A DNA stretch of 13,599 nucleotides from Thermogutta sp. (GTDB lineage: Bacteria > Planctomycetota > Planctomycetia > Pirellulales > Thermoguttaceae): contig NZ_JACIYL010000028.1 in the NCBI RefSeq assembly GCF_014359955.1, positions 1 through 13,599 of the forward strand. The letters run 5' to 3'. A program made the translations under genes and the position numbers. Below the pieces are notes generated by a model. It was given only the letters and a program-made list of their open reading frames with translations, was not told the DNA's origin and made no database searches. Of this stretch, positions 7,352 through 13,599 are shown piece by piece (within the stretch, counting starts at the first letter, position 1; each line of letters opens with the position of its first letter).

Positions 7352-9385
7352 TCATTTCTGTTCTGGGGAAGCGGGCCAGATTCTGATCAGGACAACTCCG
7401 TGGCGTCCAACTTCCGTAGCGAAATGGCCTGAAAACACTCCAAGGTCTTTCTGACGCCAGAGGTCCCGGACTTGCTGAGGGCCTTCACGCTGAAGGTCCT
7501 GCCAGGAGATGGTCATCTCACGCGGGAATTCATCGAGATTGAACAATCCCACCGCTATGGATCCGTCCACCAGCGGTTTGGCGAGGACCAACTCCTCGGG
7601 CGTTTCCCGAACGATCCGGGCTTGTTTACCCAGTGGGTCCTGGTCGACGGCGATCACTTCTCGATTACACAGAATGCCCAACGTGAAATCGTCGAGTTTA
7701 GTCATATCTCCGGAGAAAATGAGTGGCGCTGCCATCAGACACCACATCGACATGTGAGTGTACTGTTCATTGGGGGTCAATGGGGTGGGCCGCCCTTCCC
7801 CGCCAGTCCGGGCGTCGCCTACCCAACCCATGAGAATGTAATCAGGATCATTCCAGTGGCCGGGGCCAGCGTACTCCCAGAGTTTGGCGTTTTTCAGTCC
7901 CACCTGATAGATTCCCCGGTTGAGCGATCCTCCCTCGAGACCGAGGTCGCCGGTGGTTCGCCAGCAATTACCGCCCACCGAGGCGCCCCATTCCCACACC
8001 GAATCCATGCCATACTGGCACAGGTTGTACACGATATCCCGGTCCAGCGTTTTCAGGATATCGCCCATGAGTTTGTAAGGCTTCATGAAGTCTTCCCGGG
8101 TCCTGGCTTGGACGACGCGACCATACGAACACCAGTCGTACTTGAGAAAGTCAAAGCCCCATTCCGCGAATTTCCTGGCATCAATCTCCTCGTGCTGGTA
8201 ACTTCCCACATATCCACCACAGGTGAGTGGACCAGGCGAAATATAGATTCCCGCTTTGAGCCCTTTGGAATGGATGTAATCTGTGAGCGCCTTCATATCG
8301 GGAAATTTCTTGTTCGGACGGACCGCGCCCTGTTCATCGCGTGGAGGACCACCCAGGAGCGGATCGTCTGATCCAGGTTTGACCATCCAGCAGTCATCGA
8401 TGTTCACATAGGCGTAGCCAAAATCGGCCATTCCGGAAGACACCATGGCGTCGGCCGCTGCTCGAATATCCGCGTCTGACACCCGATGATAGTGGATATA
8501 CCAGCTATTCCAGCCCATGGGAGGTGTGAGGGCGAGTGTGTCTCCGACGACCAGCGTCCACACACCTTCGGCGACGCCGTGGCGGTTTTCCGCTCTCAGA
8601 GTGACACGGTATTCGCCGCGGGTCTCGGGGGCCCGACCGGTGATGATGCCGGTGGCCTCGTCGAGGTGGAGACTTTCCGGAAGATTCCGGGCAGTGAAGC
8701 GGATGGGCCGTTCGCCCGTACACGGAATGCGGAAGATGACCGGGCGATGGGGACGACATCCATACCGCTGGGGATGATTGAGGACTGGTTCAGGGCCTGG
8801 CGGAGGTGTAAGTCGGATGCGCGGTTCCTCGGGCGCGGGGACGGTGGATGGCACAGAGCCACGATAGGCGATGGTTGCCTCGGCCCAATCCGCGTGATCA
8901 AAATTAATACCATCTCCGGCTGCCCCTACGTAGAGGAGAAGCTGCTTCACGCCTTGCAGTGGGACATCAACGGTTTTGGCCGGTTCACCACCGCGCATGA
9001 TTCCGCTGTCAAAAACTTTTCGACCGTCCGCATACACGCGGAATTCCACACTGCCTCGATTGCCCGCTGAATCATCCACACCCACTTTGGCCGTGAAACG
9101 TTCCGCTTCTCCGTCGAGCTTGATGTAAAGCGCTGAGACCGCATGTGTTCCCACCCCATGGGCGAACGCCTGACCGGCAATTCGCATCGGCTGTTTCACA
9201 ATGTTGCGATCGACTTGTGGCTGGCCGTAACCCTGTGACATGTGCGACAGATCCAGCGCAGCAAGTGCAATTGTCTTGACTTCCTGGGTGGACCCTGCTG
9301 AGACGAGACCCAATCCGAAGAGCAAAACCGGGGCGATACTCAGCGGCAAGCAAATCCACATTCGGCGAAGACGTTGGGCGGCCAT
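7352..9385 (-). CDS. exported alpha-galactosidase, GH27, with NPCBM domain
   Basis: Retaining exo-enzyme removing terminal alpha-galactose (some GH27 members act on N-acetylgalactosamine or arabinopyranose), 677 residues. Seen: a signal peptide (residues 1 to about 31, with hydrophobic core ICLPLSIAPVLLFGLGLVS); an NPCBM carbohydrate-binding module (about 36-174, with AFAHGVGTHA and the final DHADWAEA); a He_PIG/Ig-like domain (about 189-281); then the GH27 barrel, opening TPPMGWNSW near 287-295. D417 in FLKYDWC is the nucleophile and D480 in WRTTGD the acid/base; a C-terminal beta domain runs from about 576. Start: the frame extends 64 codons upstream with no protein-like sequence; the chosen ATG begins the signal peptide and has GGGAGGG (9397-9403) 11 bases upstream, a slightly long spacing. 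A candidate promoter lies at 9446-9474. It converges with the clan GH-A gene. Confidence 0.94.
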   Translation of the reverse strand: MAAQRLRRMWICLPLSIAPVLLFGLGLVSAGSTQEVKTIALAALDLSHMSQGYGQPQVDRNIVKQPMRIAGQAFAHGVGTHAVSALYIKLDGEAERFTAKVGVDDSAGNRGSVEFRVYADGRKVFDSGIMRGGEPAKTVDVPLQGVKQLLLYVGAAGDGINFDHADWAEATIAYRGSVPSTVPAPEEPRIRLTPPPGPEPVLNHPQRYGCRPHRPVIFRIPCTGERPIRFTARNLPESLHLDEATGIITGRAPETRGEYRVTLRAENRHGVAEGVWTLVVGDTLALTPPMGWNSWYIHYHRVSDADIRAAADAMVSSGMADFGYAYVNIDDCWMVKPGSDDPLLGGPPRDEQGAVRPNKKFPDMKALTDYIHSKGLKAGIYISPGPLTCGGYVGSYQHEEIDARKFAEWGFDFLKYDWCSYGRVVQARTREDFMKPYKLMGDILKTLDRDIVYNLCQYGMDSVWEWGASVGGNCWRTTGDLGLEGGSLNRGIYQVGLKNAKLWEYAGPGHWNDPDYILMGWVGDARTGGEGRPTPLTPNEQYTHMSMWCLMAAPLIFSGDMTKLDDFTLGILCNREVIAVDQDPLGKQARIVRETPEELVLAKPLVDGSIAVGLFNLDEFPREMTISWQDLQREGPQQVRDLWRQKDLGVFSGHFATEVGRHGVVLIRIWPASPEQK

Positions 9386-9445
9386 GATTCTCTTTTCCCT
9401 CCCGAGTTGGCGTGATGTGCCTTGACACAGCCTGTCCTGTTTGCG

Positions 9446-9474
9446 AATGTAACACTTTCTCCACCGTGGTTCAA
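9446..9474 (-). promoter_or_regulatory. candidate promoter of the GH27 gene
   Basis: On the minus strand TTGAAC (9474-9469) and TACATT (9451-9446) are 17 bases apart; each matches consensus at 4 of 6 positions. Transcription would start near 9439, about 54 bases before the ATG at 9385. Confidence 0.4.
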
Positions 9475-9578
9475 ACGCTGCAGGCAATGGCGGATGCCAA
9501 TGTGTTTTTAGTAGGTATCGCGGACCAACGCAAGATGGACCGGTGTCGGCCGTTATTGGACGATTAGGTTGTGGCAAC

Positions 9579-9583
9579 AGGAG
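9579..9583 (+). promoter_or_regulatory. ribosome binding site of the HAD gene
   Basis: AGGAG ends 5 bases before the ATG at 9589. A GTG in the same frame at 9571 lies upstream of this site and so is a less likely start. Confidence 0.72.
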
Positions 9584-9588
9584 AGCTT

Positions 9589-10212
9589 ATGTCGAGCACC
9601 GTCGATTTCATCTATTTCGACCTTGGACGCGTCATCATCAATTTTGATAACGACCGGATGTGCCGGCAGATTGCCGAAGTCACCAGTCTGTCCCCGGAGC
9701 GCATCCACGAGATTCTGTTCTCCACCGGGCTTCAAAGGGCGTTTGAGCTGGGCCAAATCTCGCCCACGCAGTTTTATGAGGAGTTCTGTCGATTGACCGG
9801 ATGTTCCGTGCCGTGGGATCGGCTTCGCCAGGCTGCGTCTGATATATTCTGGGTCAACACGCCGATGTTGCCCGTGGTTGCGCAGCTTCAGGCGAGATGT
9901 TTTCCCCTGGGGATTCTGTCGAATACCTGCATTACCCACTTCGAGTGGTGTCTTGAACATTTTACCATTCTGCGACGAGGGTTTCGCGTGTACGGGTTGA
10001 GCTGTGAATTTCGGCTGTTGAAACCCGATCCTCAGATATTTCTGGCGGCTGCCGAGAAGGCAGGTGTTGCGCCCGAGCGTATCTTCTTTACAGACGACAT
10101 TCCCGCCCATGTGGAGGCTGCCCAGCGGGTGGGATTCCAGGCTGTCCCGTTCCTCTCTGCGCGACAGATCGCCGAGGAACTTCGCAGACGCGGTGTGCGT
10201 TTCAACTATTGA
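9589..10212 (+). CDS. HAD-superfamily phosphatase, YihX-like
   Basis: Cytoplasmic hydrolase of the haloacid dehalogenase superfamily, 207 residues, the usual size for the group. Seen: motif I is YFDLGRVI with nucleophile D11 and Gly where many HAD phosphatases have a second Asp (residue 13). The same DLG form occurs in E. coli YihX, an alpha-D-glucose-1-phosphatase, so it is a subgroup trait rather than damage. Motif II is LSNT (S111 to T113), motif III is K145 in LLKPD, motif IV is FFTDD (D169, D170). The helical cap lies between motifs I and II. No signal peptide. It is divergent from the GH27 gene and convergent with xylA. A sugar phosphate is a likely substrate from family and context; the exact one is unknown. 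Confidence 0.86.
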   Translation: MSSTVDFIYFDLGRVIINFDNDRMCRQIAEVTSLSPERIHEILFSTGLQRAFELGQISPTQFYEEFCRLTGCSVPWDRLRQAASDIFWVNTPMLPVVAQLQARCFPLGILSNTCITHFEWCLEHFTILRRGFRVYGLSCEFRLLKPDPQIFLAAAEKAGVAPERIFFTDDIPAHVEAAQRVGFQAVPFLSARQIAEELRRRGVRFNY

Positions 10213-10299
10213 ACTGCCTGACACGTCCCCGCTTTTCCTCTGAAGTCACCAGGTATTTAGCGGGGACACCTCTTGTGATCATCCATCAGGAAAATGAAA

Positions 10300-10330
10300 A
10301 CGGTAGGGGCGGAGCAAATACCCCTACCGT
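10300..10330 (-). terminator. intrinsic terminator of xylA
   Basis: ACGGTAGGGG (10300-10309) and CCCCTACCGT (10321-10330) form a perfect 10-bp stem with an 11-base loop. On the minus strand it is followed by TTTTCATTTTCC, so it fits a terminator for xylA, 115 bases after its stop. It also lies 88 bases after the convergent HAD gene, though the plus-strand tail is not T-rich. A weaker 8-bp hairpin (10422-10429 with 10438-10445) sits right at the xylA stop codon. Confidence 0.72.
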
Positions 10331-10444
10331 CTGTGCTCATATTTGCGACGAACCACCGCGATCGGGAATCGTTAACTTACTTGTGTGTCGTTACAACCGC
10401 CCGCATTGTACGGAAGTGCCAAAATCGGTTGCGGACGACCGGTT

Positions 10445-11758
10445 TCAGAAGATATACCGGTTCACGATGTTTTCGAACAACTCCTGCCGACCGCTCTTGT
10501 TCGGTGAGACATCGCCCTTTTCCAGCATGTACTTTTCGAGGGTCTTGAAGTTGTGCTTGCCAGCTTCGATTTCGGCACCGATGCCGGTATCCCAGGAAGA
10601 GTAGCGCTCCTTGAGCAGGCGCTCGAGTTCACCATCGGCACGGATGGCTGCGGCCACCTTGAGTCCTTTCGCGAAGCAATCCATACCACCGATGTGGGCA
10701 TAGAACAGATCGATGGGCTCGAAACTTTCACGGCGGACCTTGGCATCGAAGTTCACGCCACCCGGTGCGATTCCACCATACTTCAAGAATACGAGCATAA
10801 TCTTGGTTGTCAGATAGACGTCGGTGGGAAACTGATCGGTATCCCATCCGAGCAACAGGTCGCCTGTGTTGGCGTCCACGGAGCCAAGGAAGCCTTGCAT
10901 TCCCGCGTACTCGAGTTCATGCTCCACGTTGTGGCCGGCGAGTGTGGCGTGATTCGTTTCGATGTTCAGCTTGAAGTACTTTTCAAGGCCGTAAGCACGC
11001 AGGAAGTTGATGCAGGCGGCAGCATCGAAATCGTACTGATGCTTGGTGGGTTCCTTCGGTTTAGGTTCGATGTAGAACTGGCCTGTAAAGCCGATTTCCT
11101 TGGCATAATCCACGGCCATATGGAGGAAGCGAGCCAGGTTATCCAGTTCGCGCTTCATATTCGTGTTCCAGAACGATTGATAACCTTCCCGGCCGCCCCA
11201 GAACACGTAACCCGCCCCACCCAGTTCCTTGGTGACTTCAAGGGCTTTCTTGACCTGTGCCGCAGCGTAGGCAAACGCATCGGCGTTGCAGCTCGTAGCC
11301 GCTCCATGGACATACCGTGGATTGCTGAAGAGGTTGGCAGTTCCCCAGAGGAGTTTGACGCCCGTGCGGTCCATTTCCTCCTTGATAACCTTCACGACGG
11401 CGTCCAGATTTTTGTTGGTCTCGGCAAGAGTTTTGCCTTCGGGTGCGACGTCTCTGTCATGGAAACAAAAGAACGGAGCCCCCAGCTTTTCGCAGAATTC
11501 AAAAAAGGCTTTGACACGGTTGATGGCGTTTTCGATGGTATTTTCGCCCGTGTCCCACGGCCGGATCATCGTTGGAGCACCGAAGGGGTCGGCACCCGTC
11601 CCGCGCATCGTGTGCCAAAAGGCGACGCTGAAGCGGAAGTGGTCTTTCATCGGTTTGCCTTCCACCAGTTCATCGGGATTGTAATGCCGGAAGGCAAGTG
11701 GATTGCGAGAATCGGGGCCTTCGTACTTGATTTTGGTCACTTCTGGAAAAGCTGCCAT
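10445..11758 (-). CDS. xylA: xylose isomerase
   Basis: Cytoplasmic metal-dependent isomerase converting D-xylose to D-xylulose, and also D-glucose to D-fructose (EC 5.3.1.5). Seen: 437 residues, matching the longer class II enzymes (E. coli 440). All active-site residues are in place: H100 and D103 in CFHDRD, E231 in [10 protein letters not shown]267 and H270 in [13 protein letters not shown]295 in VDANTGD, D306 and D308 in GWDTDQFP, and D338 in [10 protein letters not shown]. These are each one below the E. coli numbers. Start: the frame has 9 extra codons upstream, but AAGGAG (11772-11767) stands 8 bases before the chosen ATG, and family similarity starts with MAAFPEV. The xylulokinase gene is not in view. 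The upstream spacer (282 bases) holds a repeated octamer, and a good terminator follows the gene. Confidence 0.97.
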   Translation of the reverse strand: MAAFPEVTKIKYEGPDSRNPLAFRHYNPDELVEGKPMKDHFRFSVAFWHTMRGTGADPFGAPTMIRPWDTGENTIENAINRVKAFFEFCEKLGAPFFCFHDRDVAPEGKTLAETNKNLDAVVKVIKEEMDRTGVKLLWGTANLFSNPRYVHGAATSCNADAFAYAAAQVKKALEVTKELGGAGYVFWGGREGYQSFWNTNMKRELDNLARFLHMAVDYAKEIGFTGQFYIEPKPKEPTKHQYDFDAAACINFLRAYGLEKYFKLNIETNHATLAGHNVEHELEYAGMQGFLGSVDANTGDLLLGWDTDQFPTDVYLTTKIMLVFLKYGGIAPGGVNFDAKVRRESFEPIDLFYAHIGGMDCFAKGLKVAAAIRADGELERLLKERYSSWDTGIGAEIEAGKHNFKTLEKYMLEKGDVSPNKSGRQELFENIVNRYIF

Positions 11759-11846
11759 CGTTGCGACTCCTTCTTCAGCCTTCACAAGTTAACGCATCCG
11801 ACATATGGGCGACGATAGAGCATCATTCACACGTCAGGCAGATGTC

Positions 11847-11909
11847 GCATATCCTGGCATATTCGGGCACGCCCCGCAAGAGGGACCGGCCGACCAGAAT
11901 GGAATATGC
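11847..11909. repeat. GCATATYC repeats upstream of xylA
   Basis: GCATATCC (11847-11854) and GCATATTC (11857-11864) lie exactly 10 bases apart, about one helical turn. The exact inverse, GAATATGC, is at 11902-11909. They stand 89-151 bases before the xylA start. The third copy overlaps CATATT (11908-11903), the -10 of a weak candidate xylA promoter whose -35 would be TTGATC (11932-11927), 18 bases away. This is an operator-like arrangement, not a demonstrated one. Confidence 0.35.
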
Positions 11910-12040
11910 GGTTCATCGGCACGTAGGATCAATCCGGGAAATCTAAGAGTTACCGTGCGCATTAACACTTGTCCGCTCTCCTTTGTCGCCTCATTTCCAG
12001 ATGGCCAATGATGAAGGGCCCGACCGTTCGATCGACCAAC

Positions 12041-12745
12041 TCATTGCTGGGAGGCCGGCTCGGCGAAAAAGGCTTTTTGCTGAAGAAAGATGGCGAGATA
12101 GTGCTGCGTGCGGGGAATGAACCACACTTCGACGGGAATCCACCCGCCTTCCTCTGCTTCTCGGACCAGGGTGCTCAGGGGTGTTCCATGATCTTTACCC
12201 CGCAGCGCAATGGGGGGATACGTCTCGATCACGGCCACGCGACCCAACGGCGTTACCGTTTTGGCGAGTTCCCGCCAGTAATCGATTCGGGTCTGACGGT
12301 CCAGGTGGTGGTAAACCTGCGAGATAAACACAAGGTCCACGGAGTGGTCAGGGAGCCCCGGACGATCGCGCGGACAAAGATAGGATTGTACATGGGGATG
12401 GTCGTGCAGTCGTTGTTTGAGTCGATCCACGAGTTCCTGGGTCACTTCCGCAGCGTAAACAGTTCCCTCAGGTCCAACTTTTTCGGCAAAATGGGCCGTC
12501 CACCAGCCGTCGCCCGCCCCCAAATCCAGGATCCGATCACCGGGCTGGATGTCCAGTCGTTGGAGAATGAAATCCAGATGCGTACGGTATGCATAGCCGC
12601 TTCCATCGCGCTGGACGAGGACGCTCGGATCACGCACCCGGCTGGATGGGAGAGGGGAAACTTCGACCTCATCTCCCGAGACTCCAACTGCGATGATCGC
12701 AAAGATCACGGCAAGGGAAATCCGGAGAATACCTTTTTTGAGCAT
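12041..12745 (-). CDS. class I SAM-dependent methyltransferase with signal peptide
   Basis: Protein of 234 residues with a Rossmann-type methyltransferase fold. Seen: motif I ILDLGAGDGWW (about residues 72-82), the acidic end of strand 2 VYAAEV (E100), DLVFISQVYHHL (137-148), and a later strand GRVAVIETYPP. These are typical of the UbiE/Methyltransf_11 type. The N-terminus, MLKKGILRISLAVIFAIIAVGVSG, is a clear signal peptide or single membrane anchor, which is odd because S-adenosylmethionine is made in the cytoplasm. Start: the frame extends 26 codons upstream; GGAGG (12756-12752) 6 bases before this ATG fixes the start. Substrate is not recognisable. The gene lies 282 bases upstream of xylA on the same strand and probably belongs to a separate unit. 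The methyltransferase fold is secure; its location and target are inference. Confidence 0.85.
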   Translation of the reverse strand: MLKKGILRISLAVIFAIIAVGVSGDEVEVSPLPSSRVRDPSVLVQRDGSGYAYRTHLDFILQRLDIQPGDRILDLGAGDGWWTAHFAEKVGPEGTVYAAEVTQELVDRLKQRLHDHPHVQSYLCPRDRPGLPDHSVDLVFISQVYHHLDRQTRIDYWRELAKTVTPLGRVAVIETYPPIALRGKDHGTPLSTLVREAEEGGWIPVEVWFIPRTQHYLAIFLQQKAFFAEPASQQ

Positions 12746-12751
12746 GGCGTG

Positions 12752-12756
12752 CCTCC
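12752..12756 (-). promoter_or_regulatory. ribosome binding site of the methyltransferase gene
   Basis: On the minus strand GGAGG (within GGGGGAGG, 12759-12752) ends 6 bases before the ATG at 12745. It selects that ATG, which begins the signal peptide, over the frame-opening ATG at 12823. Confidence 0.82.
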
Positions 12757-12825
12757 CCCGATGGCCAAAGGACTCAATCTCGTGATTTTGCCCAACAATG
12801 GCGAGTTTTGAAAAATCAGACAAAC

Positions 12826-12889
12826 AAAAAGCGCCGCCGTCGCGGCCCTTTCATGGTACAGAAATGGTCGCCTTCGGCAAGGGCGGCGC
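12826..12889 (-). terminator. candidate terminator of the pseudopilin-like gene
   Basis: On the minus strand GCGCCGCC (12889-12882) can pair with GGCGGCGC (12838-12831) across a 43-base loop, and the stem is directly followed by TTTTT and then GTTTG. The loop holds further short GC-rich pairings. It lies 105 bases after the stop of the 12994 gene. The long loop lowers confidence; the T run after a GC stem supports termination. Confidence 0.5.
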
Positions 12890-12915
12890 GCACAGAGCAA
12901 CTGCGTCACTGCGAA

Positions 12916-12933
12916 GGATGTTCGCGAACATCC
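12916..12933. repeat. 18-base perfect palindrome
   Basis: GGATGTTCGCGAACATCC is its own complement over 18 bases with no spacer. It lies 60 bases after the 12994 gene's stop and 171 bases upstream of the methyltransferase start. A dimeric repressor site is plausible; as RNA it would make only a tight, poorly looped hairpin. Confidence 0.5.
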
Positions 12934-12993
12934 GGCCAGCTTTAAGCCGATTGTTCGTTGGAACAGCGGGGCACCGTGTGCCGCGGGAGGAGG

Positions 12994-13599
12994 TTATTTC
13001 GGGAGGAAATCCTGCACGATTGTCACCTGACGGATCTGGCGACTATCAGGTTCGAAAACGCGAATAATGACCTGAACGCCACGGCACGGAGCAGGATAAG
13101 GCGGGGGAGCCTCCCATTCAGCAAAGTCGTCCACAAGACCATTGTTGTCATTATCGAAGCCGTCCGTGCCCGTGTCGGGGCCGTTAGCCCCGTCCTGGTC
13201 CAGGCCATCCTTCTCATAGTGGATGGACCAGGTGTCATACACGGCCAGGGTGCCCAACTTCGTCTTGGCAAGTGGGTAGTCGGAAAACGTCGAAAGCGGA
13301 CCGGCGGCGGGAGGCTGAGGATGATAGGCCAGATCGACGTACGCCCCGCCAGTCACCGGCTGTTGCGGCGGCGTTACAAGGTAAGAAAGATCGCCCGGAC
13401 GGAGTGCCGTTCCGGCCGCGGTCGCGGTCACAGGGGCTGTCGGGTCCCAGATCTTGACGTCAAACGCAATGACGTTGGTGAGGACGAGGTCTTCCGCCTC
13501 GCGATAAAGTTGGCCGACGTTGTTGAGCAGCCCGGTCTGGGTATCCACCTCCTGGAATGGATAAGGATTGTTCCAAAAATCCAAAGCCCCCATCGGCCC
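12994..13599 (-). CDS. partial pseudopilin-like secreted protein, C-terminal part
   Basis: The frame runs open to the window edge, so the N-terminus is missing; 201 residues are visible. The ATG at 13593 is preceded in frame by Gly and Pro codons and has no ribosome binding site in view, so it is probably internal. Seen (numbered from that Met): TWSIHYEKDGLDQDG at about 121-135, an Asp/Asn-rich run DNDNNGLVDD (147-156) like calcium-binding loops of EF-hand or thrombospondin type 3 form, and the ending RGVQVIIRVFEPDSRQIRQ plus VTIVQDFLPK. From memory, this ending is typical of planctomycete proteins with a prepilin-type N-terminal cleavage/methylation segment, resembling minor pseudopilins of type II secretion or type IV pili. 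The hydrophobic prepilin segment would lie beyond the edge. The function is therefore inferred from the family type only. Stop codon TAA at 12996-12994. Confidence 0.65.
   Translation of the reverse strand, partial: GPMGALDFWNNPYPFQEVDTQTGLLNNVGQLYREAEDLVLTNVIAFDVKIWDPTAPVTATAAGTALRPGDLSYLVTPPQQPVTGGAYVDLAYHPQPPAAGPLSTFSDYPLAKTKLGTLAVYDTWSIHYEKDGLDQDGANGPDTGTDGFDNDNNGLVDDFAEWEAPPPYPAPCRGVQVIIRVFEPDSRQIRQVTIVQDFLPK

Noticed and set aside
9422..9427. Plus-strand TTGACA as the -35 of a HAD gene promoter
   Set aside because: At 17 bases the -10 position reads GAATGT; a better TGTAAC is at 20 bases, beyond the usual spacing.
9386..9577. 64-residue N-terminal extension of the GH27 protein
   Set aside because: It is rich in Pro, Arg and His, is unlike any domain, overlaps the candidate promoter, and puts the signal peptide inside the protein.
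9599..9660. Loss of a catalytic Asp in HAD motif I (DLG instead of DxD)
   Set aside because: The same form occurs in E. coli YihX, so it is a normal subgroup trait.
10553..11818. 421-codon plus-strand frame opposite xylA
   Set aside because: It is the antisense shadow of xylA, which has every catalytic residue in the other strand.
11805..12011. 68-codon plus-strand frame between xylA and the methyltransferase gene
   Set aside because: No ribosome binding site, no recognisable sequence, and it covers the xylA control region.

Overview
The window reads as a piece of a planctomycete chromosome, probably Pirellulales or a Thermogutta-like lineage. This is inferred from the protein mix: several exported glycoside hydrolases, an NPCBM plus Ig-like plus GH27 alpha-galactosidase, an exported methyltransferase, and a prepilin-type protein ending of the kind common in that phylum. 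G+C is moderately high, most genes have a clear Shine-Dalgarno sequence, and two near-consensus sigma70-type promoters are visible. No taxonomic marker gene is present, so the assignment is tentative. No mobile element, CRISPR array, tRNA or rRNA was seen.

Layout. (1) 26-1300, minus: L-rhamnose isomerase (rhaA). A 410-base divergent spacer follows, containing a strong promoter for (2) 1711-3885, plus: an exported GH2 enzyme. (3) 4143-5231, plus: an exported PHP-domain phosphoesterase with its own promoter and a long leader. (4) 5403-7277, plus: an exported clan GH-A glycoside hydrolase. (5) 7352-9385, minus, convergent with (4): an exported GH27 alpha-galactosidase. (6) 9589-10212, plus, divergent from (5): a YihX-like HAD sugar phosphatase. 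(7) 10445-11758, minus: xylose isomerase (xylA), convergent with (6), with a good terminator between them. (8) 12041-12745, minus: an exported class I methyltransferase. (9) 12994-13599, minus, cut by the window edge: the C-terminal part of a planctomycete-type pseudopilin-like protein with a calcium-loop-like segment.

Genes 1-7 look like a glycan-use neighbourhood. Three exported glycosidases could release galactose and other sugars from a heteropolysaccharide. Two cytoplasmic aldose isomerases would feed rhamnose and xylose into central metabolism, and a HAD phosphatase could act on sugar phosphates. The exported PHP enzyme is an unusual companion and may hydrolyse a phosphate ester or diester on the substrate. 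No transporter, kinase, aldolase or regulator lies in view, so the exact substrate cannot be fixed. A rhamnose- and galactose-bearing plant or microbial polysaccharide is the simplest guess.

In six genes the longest open frame overruns the likely start. The ribosome binding sites and signal peptides place the starts downstream, as listed. In the GH2 gene the upstream TTG lies inside the -35 box of the promoter.
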